Under the pieces are notes generated by a model, which saw only the letters and a list, made by a program, of their open reading frames with translations, ran no database searches and had not been told where the DNA came from. Below are positions 1 through 6,633 of a stretch of DNA of 9,661 nt, in pieces (the first letter of the stretch is position 1; every line of letters starts with the position of its first letter). This DNA comes from Bacillota bacterium (GTDB taxonomy: Bacteria; Bacillota; Clostridia; Tissierellales; Sedimentibacteraceae), in assembly GCA_023425285.1 (NCBI GenBank), contig JAFACY010000075.1, positions 1 through 9,661 on the forward strand, in the 5' to 3' direction. The translations under genes were made by a program, and so were the position numbers.

Positions 1-136
1 TGTATTGCGAAAATGGAATCTTTTTTATTTTATCGAAGACTTGTCTATATTTTTTTTCAGGGAATTGTTTAAAGATTTCAACGTTTTCTTTTTTTATAAT
101 GGGTTTCTTTTTAGGTGACGCTTTTCTTTTTTTCAT
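1..136 (-). CDS. Partial CDS, unrecognised lysine-rich protein (N-terminus only)
   Basis: An open frame starts at an ATG complementary to 134-136 and runs without a stop to the left edge, giving 45 visible codons; the C-terminal part lies outside the window. A ribosome site (AGGAAG, complementary to 143-148) sits a few bases before the ATG, which supports this start. The protein begins MKKRKASPKKKP and is strongly basic, with more than a third of the visible residues being lysine or arginine, then becomes more mixed (EIFKQFPEKKYRQVF). No domain can be recognised. The basic tail would suit nucleic-acid or membrane-surface contact, but that is only inference. It is divergent from the DnaD-type gene, 251 bases away. 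The frame is credible mainly because of its ribosome site and an extended -10 promoter upstream. Confidence 0.6.
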   Translation of the reverse strand, partial: MKKRKASPKKKPIIKKENVEIFKQFPEKKYRQVFDKIKKIPFSQY

Positions 137-166
137 AGTTTACTTCCTGTTTGGTTATCGTAGTTA

Positions 167-175
167 ATTATATCA
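167..175 (-). promoter_or_regulatory. Candidate extended -10 promoter for the left-edge gene
   Basis: On the minus strand the sequence reads TGATATAAT, a perfect TATAAT (complement of 167-172) preceded by TG one base upstream, the extended -10 pattern. It lies about 30 bases before the ATG complementary to 134-136. No convincing -35 box is present at 16-18 bases, as expected for extended -10 promoters. The surrounding DNA is very AT-rich, so chance matches are possible. Confidence 0.45.
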
Positions 176-252
176 CTATAAAAAGTTGTTTTGCTTTTAA
201 ACAAAAAATGATATAATTAAATAGTTATTACTGTTCTCTTAATTAAATCATC

Positions 253-288
253 TGACAACATTATAATATTAAACAGGATATGTTGTCA
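253..288. repeat. Perfect 9-bp inverted repeat in divergent spacer
   Basis: TGACAACAT at 253-261 is matched exactly by ATGTTGTCA at 280-288, with an 18-base spacer. The spacer contains TATAAT at 262-267, so the arms bracket a possible -10 box. No U-run follows either arm, so a terminator is unlikely. An operator for the divergent genes, or a structured 5' leader, is more plausible. The function is inferred from position only. Confidence 0.5.
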
Positions 289-310
289 ATTGTTTAAATA
301 GAAAAATGTT

Positions 311-340
311 TTCACAAATTCATAACAAGATTGTTACAAT
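311..340 (+). promoter_or_regulatory. Candidate sigma-A promoter of the DnaD/DnaC/PPase operon
   Basis: TTCACA at 311-316 (5 of 6 to consensus) and TACAAT at 335-340 (5 of 6) are separated by 18 bases, with a predicted start about 40 bases before the ATG at 388. A second candidate -10, TATAAT at 262-267 inside the dyad, has only a poor -35. The AT-rich context limits certainty; transcript 5'-end data would decide between them. Confidence 0.45.
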
Positions 341-387
341 TATATTACAATTCCCTGTAAAATATTGTTACCAAAAAGGAGTTTTTT

Positions 388-1458
388 ATGTATTTTATTC
401 TTCAGGAAATGCAGATAGATTTGGGTGATACCCCTATAGAGAATATATTTATCAACGATTACATGCCTGATGCGGACGGAACGTGTGTAAAGGTTTATAT
501 CATGGGCTATAAGTATGCAAAGGATAAGCAGTATAACTTTAACAATGATACAATTTCCAAGCATTTGAAGCTTCCATTGTCCGATGTTCTGAGAGCATGG
601 GATTATTGGGAGAAGGAAGGAATTATCGTTAAACATCACACAGATGACGAGTATAATTATTGCGTAGAATTTGTCAATCTTAAGCAGCTATATATCGACA
701 AAATATATAAATTTATAAAGAACAAAGATAACGACAATATGAATGATGCCCTTATTTCCTCTGTCAAGGGATCAGAAAATAAAAAGATGATGGAAGAAAT
801 AGAGGACATGTTTGGCAGACCTTTAAAAATCGCCGAAAAACAAAAAATAGTAAAGTGGCTTAACGACTATAAAATGAAGCCTGAAATAATGGCTCAGGCA
901 TTCAGCTATTCAATAAATAACAAGAAGAAAAAAGCATTCAGTTATATAGAGTCCATTGTTACTGCATGGCATGATGAGGGGATCAATGATATTGATACGA
1001 TGGTTGAATATCTGGAAAAAAGAAATGACAGATTCTCAATTTATTCCCGTGTGAGTAAAGCCCTCGGATTCAACAGAACACTCACGGAAGCCGAAATGAA
1101 ATTAATTGACAGATGGGTTGATGAGTGGTCATTTTCAATGGAAATGATATTGAAATGTTTAGATAACTCAACTAAAATCAACAACCCTAACTTGAACTAC
1201 TTTGATAAAATACTCAGCGAATGGTATAAAAACGGCTACAAGACCATTGAGGATTTAAAAAATGATAAAAAGCCCGAAGCCAAGATAAAGACACCGGCAA
1301 AGGAAACACCCAGAGCAAAAAATAAGTTTCACAATTTTATACAAAGTGATGATTACACCGGTGACGACCTGGAGAAAATTGCAAGAAAAAGATTTGAAAA
1401 GAAGCTTAACAAGTTAGGGTTAAGCATGCCTGAGGAGGGAGATGAAGGTAATGAATAA
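388..1458 (+). CDS. DnaD-domain primosome protein
   Basis: A 356-residue DnaD/DnaB-like replication protein, which in Firmicutes helps remodel DNA and recruit the helicase loader at origins or restart sites. Residues about 30-95 look like an N-terminal winged helix (ISKHLKLPLSDVLRAWDYWEKEGII). Two DnaB_2/DnaD repeats follow, at about 135-210 and 218-290. Each carries the family's YxxxIxxxW signature: YIESIVTAW at 186-194 and YFDKILSEW at 271-279. The C-terminus is charged and contains NKFHNFIQSDDY, resembling the tail motif of such proteins, then a lysine-rich helix. Ribosome site AAAGGAG at 375-381 is 6 bases before ATG 388. It overlaps the downstream DnaC-like gene, so the two are translationally coupled. 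The tandem arrangement is typical of clostridial members. Whether it performs the DnaD or the DnaB role cannot be told from sequence. Confidence 0.9.
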   Translation: MYFILQEMQIDLGDTPIENIFINDYMPDADGTCVKVYIMGYKYAKDKQYNFNNDTISKHLKLPLSDVLRAWDYWEKEGIIVKHHTDDEYNYCVEFVNLKQLYIDKIYKFIKNKDNDNMNDALISSVKGSENKKMMEEIEDMFGRPLKIAEKQKIVKWLNDYKMKPEIMAQAFSYSINNKKKKAFSYIESIVTAWHDEGINDIDTMVEYLEKRNDRFSIYSRVSKALGFNRTLTEAEMKLIDRWVDEWSFSMEMILKCLDNSTKINNPNLNYFDKILSEWYKNGYKTIEDLKNDKKPEAKIKTPAKETPRAKNKFHNFIQSDDYTGDDLEKIARKRFEKKLNKLGLSMPEEGDEGNE

Positions 1459-2434
1459 GCAAATCCTTGAAAATATAATGACCGAATACAATAAAAAACG
1501 TCTCAGAGCAGCACATAATGCAGATATAAAAAAGGAAAAACTCTATGAAAGAATTCCGCAGCTGAAAGAGACAGACGATAATATCAAGCTTTTAAGCATA
1601 AGGTTGTCCAAATTGTTTTTATCCGGATCTGATAATTTAGATGAAGAAGTACTGAAATTAAAAGAAGAGATAGATCAGATAAAAAAATCTAAGGCTGATA
1701 TTTACGAAGAAAACAATATTGCTGAAAATTATCTGGACATTGAATACGAATGTAAAAAATGCAATGATACGGGATATTATGATGACGGAAAAAAATGCAG
1801 CTGTTTAAACAAGCAGATAATCAGCAGCCTGTATTCTATGTCCAATATGGAGTACATGCTGGGCAGGGAAAACTTTGATACATTTGACATAAATGTTTTT
1901 GGCAATGAGCCATATAAAAATGAAAAGCTCACTCCGAGACAAAATATGTACTATATACTGGAAATAAGCGAGGATTTTTGCTCTAACTTCCATGATTCCA
2001 ATATGAATCTTTTGCTTTACGGCAGTACGGGTCTGGGAAAAACATTTATGTGCAACTGCATAGCAAGTGCACTCATAAGCCGTGAAATCTCCGTTCTATA
2101 TCAGACGTCCTTCTCATTGTTTGAAATAGTGGAGAATCATAAGTTTAACAAGCAAAATGAAAGTGAAGAAAATTTAATCAATTACAATATGATTTTTGAA
2201 TGCGAGCTGCTCATAATAGATGATCTCGGTACCGAGGTGAGCAATTCATTTACAAATGCAGAGCTGTTTAACATAATTAATGAAAGATTGATTAATAATA
2301 AAAGAATAATTATTTCAACAAATTTATCCCTGGAGCAGCTGAGGGATACTTATTCGGACAGAATTACATCAAGGATTTTTAATAACTTTGTGCCGCTTAA
2401 ATTTTATGGCGACGATTTACGATATAAAAACTAA
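1442..2434 (+). CDS. DnaC/DnaI-like helicase loader ATPase
   Basis: An AAA+ ATPase of the DnaC/DnaI/IstB group, about 330 residues, expected to load the replicative helicase together with the preceding DnaD-type protein. Residues about 30-95 are highly charged and probably coiled coil. A probable zinc site follows, with C104, C107, C119 and C121 (ECKKC...KKCSC). Walker A is GSTGLGKT at 194-201, Walker B is LLIIDDLG with D260 and D261, sensor I is ISTN around N294, and SDRITSR at 305-311 is the family's arginine motif. All ATPase residues are intact. The ATG at 1442 has AGGAGG (1433-1438) only 3 bases upstream. The in-frame ATG at 1451 is 12 bases from it, so either could be used; the protein would be 330 or 327 residues. 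IstB of transposons shares the fold, but the zinc site and DnaD neighbour favour a chromosomal loader. Confidence 0.92.
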   Translation: MKVMNKQILENIMTEYNKKRLRAAHNADIKKEKLYERIPQLKETDDNIKLLSIRLSKLFLSGSDNLDEEVLKLKEEIDQIKKSKADIYEENNIAENYLDIEYECKKCNDTGYYDDGKKCSCLNKQIISSLYSMSNMEYMLGRENFDTFDINVFGNEPYKNEKLTPRQNMYYILEISEDFCSNFHDSNMNLLLYGSTGLGKTFMCNCIASALISREISVLYQTSFSLFEIVENHKFNKQNESEENLINYNMIFECELLIIDDLGTEVSNSFTNAELFNIINERLINNKRIIISTNLSLEQLRDTYSDRITSRIFNNFVPLKFYGDDLRYKN

Positions 2435-2447
2435 ATGTGAGGAACAT

Positions 2448-4073
2448 ATGAAGCATAATTTAATATTTGGTCATAAGACTCCTGATACTGACAGCGTTTG
2501 TTCGGCAATTGTACTGTCGCGGCTGAAAAATCAAATCGGTGAACCGTCGGAGCCGTACATACTCGGCGGTATAAATAAAGAAACAGAGTTTGTGCTCAAC
2601 TATTTCAATGTAGCTACACCGCAAATACTGGACAATGTAAAAATACAGCTCAAGGATCTGGATTATGACAGGATTACTCCATTCAGTAAGGACAGATCCG
2701 TTCATTTTGCATATTTTCATATGAATGAAAATAAGCTCAGAACACTCCCAATAGTAAATAACGAGGGAGTACTGTCAGGCATCATAACCATGAAGGATAT
2801 TGCAATGAGCTTGATCAATACGGATCAACAGCATATCTGCACTTCCTATGACAATATCATAGAAACACTTTTGGGCAAAAGTCTGCTGAAATTTGACGAC
2901 ATTATTGACGGAGAAATAATCGTCGCTTCTTTTGAGGAAAGCACCTTAAGAAAGACGTCCATCGTTAATAAAAACTCAATAGTAATCGTAGGAGACAGAT
3001 ACGATGTAATTGAATATGCAATTGAAACCGGAGTCAGACTGATTATTGTGACAGGAGATATGGAGGTTCCGTCTGAACTTCTGAGCCTGGCATATGAAAA
3101 CAAGGTAAATATCATAAGAACGTCATACCATACCTACTATACTGCAAAAAATATTGCCTTATCCAAATATGTCAGGGATATTATGAAGGATAAGGATATT
3201 GTGATGTTTGTCGAAGATGATTATTTGAATGACTGCAAGGAAGACATTGAGCAATCCAAGCATTCCAAGTTCCCGATCATATCAAAGGACAACAAATATT
3301 TAGGCATGCTCAGCAGAAATCATTTGATTAATCCTCAGAGGAAAAGGGTCATACTTGTTGACCACAATGAAATGAATCAAAGTGCGGAGGGTCTGGAGGA
3401 TGCTGAAATACTTGAGGTGATAGATCATCATAAAATAGGCGATATAAGAACATCAATCCCGATTATTTTCAGAAACATACCCGTTGGAAGCTCCAATACG
3501 ATAATTTATTACATGTACAAGGAGCATGGTATCGAAATTACCAAAGAAGCTGCAGGACTTATGCTGTCGGGAATTATTTCAGATACACTGCTGTTGAAAT
3601 CTCCCACAACCACTGAAAAGGACAAAGACGCAGTTGAAGAGCTGTCAAAAATAGTGGATTTGGATTTATATAACTATGCGATGGAAATGTTCAGAGCAGG
3701 AACCTCTCTTGAAGGAAAGACAATGGAGGAAATTCTGTTCCAGGATTTCAAAAAATTTAATTTAGTTTATAAAAATGTAGGCATATCGCAGGTTTTCACA
3801 CTTGATATCAATCAGATAATGAACAGTAAAGATGAATACATAAGATTGATAGACAGCATGACATATGACAAGGATTATTTTATGATAATTATGGCAGTTA
3901 CCGATATTATTAATGAAGGCTCCTATATTTTCTACACCTCTAACAAGGAAAGACTGGTCAGAGGAATATTTGAAGAAGAAAGTGTATTTCAGGGAATGTA
4001 TGTGGATAAGTGCGTTTCAAGGAAGAAACAGATAGTACCGGCGGTTATAAGTGCATTAAGATTGATACGATAA
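2448..4073 (+). CDS. CBS/DRTGG-containing Mn-dependent (family II) inorganic pyrophosphatase
   Basis: A cytoplasmic DHH-superfamily pyrophosphatase of 541 residues, hydrolysing PPi to phosphate and so pulling biosynthetic and polymerase reactions forward. The DHH catalytic core is split: GHKTPDTDS (H9, D13, D15) at the N-terminus, then VDHNE (305-307), IDHH (D326, H327, H328) and SGIISDT (374-380). The DHHA2 signature SRKKQIVP (524-531) closes the protein. Inserted between are a CBS motif (about 74-125), a DRTGG-like domain (about 140-240) and a second CBS motif (about 241-300). Plain family II enzymes are near 310 residues, so the insert explains the length. In characterised relatives the CBS domains bind adenine nucleotides and tune activity. 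The start at ATG 2448 is chosen because GAGGA (2439-2443) precedes it and the GHxxPDTDS motif must be near the N-terminus; an upstream in-frame ATG at 2388 would overlap the DnaC-like gene. The gap after that gene is 13 bases, implying one operon. Confidence 0.93.
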   Translation: MKHNLIFGHKTPDTDSVCSAIVLSRLKNQIGEPSEPYILGGINKETEFVLNYFNVATPQILDNVKIQLKDLDYDRITPFSKDRSVHFAYFHMNENKLRTLPIVNNEGVLSGIITMKDIAMSLINTDQQHICTSYDNIIETLLGKSLLKFDDIIDGEIIVASFEESTLRKTSIVNKNSIVIVGDRYDVIEYAIETGVRLIIVTGDMEVPSELLSLAYENKVNIIRTSYHTYYTAKNIALSKYVRDIMKDKDIVMFVEDDYLNDCKEDIEQSKHSKFPIISKDNKYLGMLSRNHLINPQRKRVILVDHNEMNQSAEGLEDAEILEVIDHHKIGDIRTSIPIIFRNIPVGSSNTIIYYMYKEHGIEITKEAAGLMLSGIISDTLLLKSPTTTEKDKDAVEELSKIVDLDLYNYAMEMFRAGTSLEGKTMEEILFQDFKKFNLVYKNVGISQVFTLDINQIMNSKDEYIRLIDSMTYDKDYFMIIMAVTDIINEGSYIFYTSNKERLVRGIFEEESVFQGMYVDKCVSRKKQIVPAVISALRLIR

Positions 4074-4079
4074 GTAAAC

Positions 4080-4115
4080 AGGTTGCTGAAAAACAAAATC
4101 CAGCAACCTTTCTTT
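4080..4115 (+). terminator. Rho-independent terminator of the DnaD/DnaC/PPase operon
   Basis: AGGTTGCTG (4080-4088) pairs perfectly with CAGCAACCT (4101-4109) around a 12-base loop, and TTCTTT follows directly. It begins 6 bases after the pyrophosphatase stop codon. The 9-bp perfect stem with a T-rich tail is a standard intrinsic terminator in the plus direction; the opposite side lacks a good T-run. Confidence 0.85.
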
Positions 4116-4154
4116 ATGCCCTAACCCCATTTTTACGACCAAAGGGAGAGAAAA

Positions 4155-4205
4155 ATGGCGGTAGGTCAAATACACAGAATGCCAAATCTGTGTGAACGAC
4201 AGTGA
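4155..4205 (+). CDS. Possible 16-codon ORF, doubtful
   Basis: ATG at 4155 is preceded by AGGGAG (4143-4148) at 6 bases, and the frame encodes MAVGQIHRMPNLCERQ before TGA at 4203-4205. The ribosome-site spacing is ideal, but the ORF lies just after a strong terminator and no promoter is evident. Its end overlaps an inverted repeat. It may be a chance ORF, a remnant, or a micropeptide. No known family is recognised. Confidence 0.2.
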   Translation: MAVGQIHRMPNLCERQ

Positions 4206-4225
4206 ACAAACAGATTTGATGCATT
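4178..4225. repeat. Imperfect inverted repeat in convergent spacer
   Basis: AATGC-C-AAATCTG (4178-4190) is complementary to CAGATTT-GAT-GCATT (4211-4225), with a bulge of one base against three and a 20-base loop. It lies just beyond the stop codon of the minus-strand membrane protein gene (4233). It could form a long hairpin in a transcript from either side. No clear U-run is next to it on the minus strand, so it is not a convincing terminator. Confidence 0.4.
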
Positions 4226-4232
4226 CCCCTGT

Positions 4233-4778
4233 TTATACACGGGAGGACAAATGGTACATCTTTCTCATGTTGTATGATGCATTTACAAACAGCACACAGG
4301 AAACAAAGTATGAAAAAATTAATTTCGTTGTATCCGGTATTGCATAAACAACAATTTCCATCAGTGGATGTATAATGCCGGCAAGTATTAGAGCAATAAC
4401 CCCCCATCCAAGTGAAAAATCCAGACATATATATGAATGAAGATTATAGGGTAAGTCCGTGTAGTCCCATAATTTACAATGAAAGACCTGATCTAAAATT
4501 CTGCCTGTCGCATATTCCAGAAATGTTACGGTAATAATGCTTGCAATGGTTGCAAATATCAGACCGGAAAGACGATCCATTGTGATTTCACTCAGCGTAA
4601 AAATCATTATTATCATAACTCCGCATAAGCCATACAAGGGTAAGAAAAAATTCGTAAGGAAGCCCCTGCTTACGTACAATCTTTTGTTGACTATGCTTCT
4701 GAATGCTGTTTCCAGCAAGAAGCCTGAAAAACCATATATAAAAAAGAATACTGTCAAATTTATTATGTCATATTGCAT
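4233..4778 (-). CDS. Small integral membrane protein, putative ABC-transporter type IV family (PF06541-like)
   Basis: 181 residues, very hydrophobic, with about five membrane segments near 5-25, 40-62, 70-92, 118-138 and 150-168. Conserved-looking features are FIYGFSGFLLET at the N-terminus, NKRLYVSRGFLTNFFLPLYG (31-50), FLEYATGRIL (86-95) and LWDYTDLPYN (103-112). The pattern of a glutamate in helix 1, RGFL...PLYG, LEY.TG and WDY matches the family annotated as putative ABC-transporter type IV (CmpB-like). That name is historical; the biochemical role is unknown and no ATPase partner lies nearby. AGGAG (complement of 4786-4790) precedes the ATG by 7 bases, which supports the start. It lies 118 bases downstream of the SpoVB-like gene on the same strand and may share its transcript. 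A TATAAT on the minus strand (complement of 4828-4833) could give it its own promoter. Confidence 0.8.
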   Translation of the reverse strand: MQYDIINLTVFFFIYGFSGFLLETAFRSIVNKRLYVSRGFLTNFFLPLYGLCGVMIIMIFTLSEITMDRLSGLIFATIASIITVTFLEYATGRILDQVFHCKLWDYTDLPYNLHSYICLDFSLGWGVIALILAGIIHPLMEIVVYAIPDTTKLIFSYFVSCVLFVNASYNMRKMYHLSSRV

Positions 4779-4827
4779 ATTATATCTCCTGAATTTCTGA
4801 ATTGTTTATTTGATAGTATTTTTTGAA

Positions 4828-4833
4828 ATTATA
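4828..4833 (-). promoter_or_regulatory. Possible -10 box before the small membrane protein gene
   Basis: A perfect TATAAT reads on the minus strand, about 50 bases before the ATG complementary to 4776-4778. No acceptable -35 is found at 16-18 bases, so the evidence is weak. The surrounding 118-base gap shows no strong terminator after the flippase gene, so read-through from it is equally possible. Confidence 0.25.
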
Positions 4834-4896
4834 GGAGAAATATCCTGAGGACACTGTGCCAATTTGTTGTAATCCATCAACATTTATACATTGACA

Positions 4897-6432
4897 TTAT
4901 CTGTGCGCATATCTTTTTATTTCGTTAATTGTGGATAAATGAATACTTTTTGTAAAAATTAACCCCATCAAATATAAAAGGCACAATATTATTATGGAAG
5001 AAATTAATGAAATTATATTGTTTGAAGAATTTGACGCAAATAAGTTATATATTGCTTTAGACAAAAATCCTGCAGCAGCGGCTGATATAACCGGCTTGAA
5101 AATCCAGTTGCCGACCTCGAATACTATGCACGATACCTGCAGCAGTCTCATGAGATATAAAATTGTATTGAGTATGGTGGTTATAAAAAGTGCAAATAAG
5201 TACGCGTTAAAGCCATAAATGGGAACGAAGAAATAAATTATTGAAATTTTCAGTACAGATTCAATAATATTGACCTTGAAGGAGCACATTTGCTCACCCA
5301 AAGCGTTCAGCATGGATGAAATAACCATGTTTAAATACATGAAGGGACAGACGTAGGATATTATTTTAATCATCAGTCCTACCTGTGAATCGTTGTATAC
5401 GGCAAGGGCAACTTCATTTGGAAAAGCAACAAAAACAGCTACAACTAAAATGCCCGAAATGGATGTAAAATGCAGAACCTTGGACAATGTATCCGATACT
5501 CTTCTTTCATTAGACAAAGCATTGTCTCCTGCTACTGAGGGTATCAGGATAGAAGAAAGTGAAGTAAGAAATGACGAGGGGAAAAACAATATGGGCAGCA
5601 CCATTCCCTTGATCATACCATACATGCTCATAGCAGCCTCCGCTGAAAGACCATATACAAGAAGACGCGCAGGAATCATTGCGTTCTCAACAGTCCTGAG
5701 AATTGCATTCAGATAAGATGTAGCAGATAGCGGCAACGCAATGCCGAGTATCTTAGGCATCACCACATCGGATTTTTGATTTGTTTTAATTGAAAATGGC
5801 TTCTTTTCAAATATGTAAAAGAACCATGTCAAAAATAACGAAAATAGCTCTTCTGCTGTCATTCCTATGGCAATTGCAACACAGCCGTATTCTATACCCC
5901 TAGGCAGATATGCACTCATAATTGAGAAAATAACAAAAATCCTTACTAATTGCTCGGTTACCTGAATTATGGCAGGCTTGGCTATTTTGCCAACTGCATA
6001 GAAGTATCCCTTATAACAGTTTGAAACGGCAATCAGAGGCAGACTCGGAACAAGGTAAAGCATGGGCAAAGCCGTCCTGCTGTCCTTTAAAATATTTACG
6101 GCTGTGTAATCTGCAAAATAATAAAGTAAAAATGCAGACAAAAGTCCCGTAAACAAAGAAAGACCTATGGATTGTCTGAGAACCTTTTTGGCGTTGGCAT
6201 AGTGCTTTAAAGTCAGTTCCTCAGATACCAATCTTGAAACTGCCACTCTTATGCCCGATGTTGCCAATGTAACCATCAGCATATATATGGTAAGTATCAG
6301 TTGGTACAAACCAATTCCTTCGGCTCCCAAAATGTTTGCAAGATATATGCGGAATCCCATTCCCACAATTCTCACAATGGTTGTTGCGACAGTCAATATT
6401 AATGTACCAATGATTATACCATCTCTTTTCAT
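4897..6432 (-). CDS. SpoVB/MVF-family polysaccharide (lipid-linked precursor) flippase
   Basis: 511 residues with about 14 predicted membrane helices, of the MATE-like MOP/MVF superfamily that includes SpoVB, YtgP/MurJ and Wzx. These proteins flip undecaprenyl-linked sugar precursors across the cytoplasmic membrane; SpoVB members act in spore cortex formation. Family-like features are GAEGIGLYQL (36-45) after helix 1, SGIRVAVSRLVSE (59-71), GYFYAVGKIAKPAIIQVTEQ (142-161) with RI following, and YGMIKGMVLPILFFPSS (271-287). The charged loops and length fit a full-size member. GAGGTG (complement of 6437-6442) precedes the ATG by 4 bases. It is divergent from the XRE-cupin gene and probably precedes the PF06541-like gene in one transcript. 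Clostridia often carry several SpoVB paralogues, so whether this one serves sporulation, peptidoglycan or a surface polymer is not decided here. Confidence 0.9.
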   Translation of the reverse strand: MKRDGIIIGTLILTVATTIVRIVGMGFRIYLANILGAEGIGLYQLILTIYMLMVTLATSGIRVAVSRLVSEELTLKHYANAKKVLRQSIGLSLFTGLLSAFLLYYFADYTAVNILKDSRTALPMLYLVPSLPLIAVSNCYKGYFYAVGKIAKPAIIQVTEQLVRIFVIFSIMSAYLPRGIEYGCVAIAIGMTAEELFSLFLTWFFYIFEKKPFSIKTNQKSDVVMPKILGIALPLSATSYLNAILRTVENAMIPARLLVYGLSAEAAMSMYGMIKGMVLPILFFPSSFLTSLSSILIPSVAGDNALSNERRVSDTLSKVLHFTSISGILVVAVFVAFPNEVALAVYNDSQVGLMIKIISYVCPFMYLNMVISSMLNALGEQMCSFKVNIIESVLKISIIYFFVPIYGFNAYLFALFITTILNTILYLMRLLQVSCIVFEVGNWIFKPVISAAAAGFLSKAIYNLFASNSSNNIISLISSIIILCLLYLMGLIFTKSIHLSTINEIKRYAHR

Positions 6433-6494
6433 GCTTCACCTCGAAAAATCTATTCACATATATAATATGCCGTGGAACACATTCTATGTCGGAT

Positions 6495-6510
6495 GGGCAG
6501 TATAACGCAC
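6495..6510. promoter_or_regulatory. Second candidate operator, imperfect copy of the 16-bp palindrome
   Basis: GGGCAGTATAACGCAC matches the perfect palindrome at 7240-7255 in 13 of 16 positions, and its right 10 bases, TATAACGCAC, are identical. It lies in the divergent region, 62 bases before the flippase start and about 37 bases upstream of the regulator's -35. On the minus strand it contains TATACT (complement of 6499-6504), a possible -10 for the flippase gene, though no good -35 accompanies it. The overlapping GCACA-GTT-TGTGC (6507-6519) adds a small dyad. Binding by the adjacent XRE-cupin regulator is inferred. Confidence 0.55.
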
Positions 6511-6547
6511 AGTTTGTGCTTTTTATATAATTTATTAGATTTTTTGT

Positions 6548-6576
6548 TTGCGAAAAAATAAAATATAGCTTATAAT
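6548..6576 (+). promoter_or_regulatory. Sigma-A promoter of the XRE-cupin regulator gene
   Basis: TTGCGA at 6548-6553 and a perfect TATAAT at 6571-6576 are separated by 17 bases. The predicted start is near 6583, giving a leader of about 50 bases to the ATG at 6634. This is the best-matched promoter in the window. Confidence 0.65.
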
Positions 6577-6633
6577 AAATATAATAAAAGTTTTTACCTC
6601 GAAAATTAATCATTTAAAAGTATAGGGGTTGTC

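Noticed and set aside
388..1458. Two DnaD repeats as a sign of gene fusion or duplication
   Set aside because: Tandem DnaD/DnaB_2 repeats in one chain are common in clostridial members, so this is not unusual.
1442..2434. IstB-type transposition helper
   Set aside because: No transposase or terminal repeats are nearby, and the zinc-binding cysteines and overlap with a DnaD-type gene fit a chromosomal helicase loader.
2388..2447. Upstream in-frame ATG extending the pyrophosphatase by 20 residues
   Set aside because: It overlaps the DnaC-like gene, and the catalytic GHxxPDTDS motif is normally within about 15 residues of the start, as with ATG 2448.
4114..4428. Minus-strand 104-codon frame overlapping the small membrane protein gene
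   Set aside because: It overlaps the PF06541-like gene in another frame, lacks a ribosome site and shows no domain.
6507..6530. GCACA-GTT-TGTGC followed by TTTTTAT as a terminator
   Set aside because: The stem is only 5 bp and no plus-strand gene ends upstream; it is better seen as part of the operator-like region.
6520..6600. AT-rich repeats in the divergent region as a replication origin or CRISPR leader
   Set aside because: There are no DnaA-box clusters, repeated units or spacers; the AT content is explained by a promoter region.
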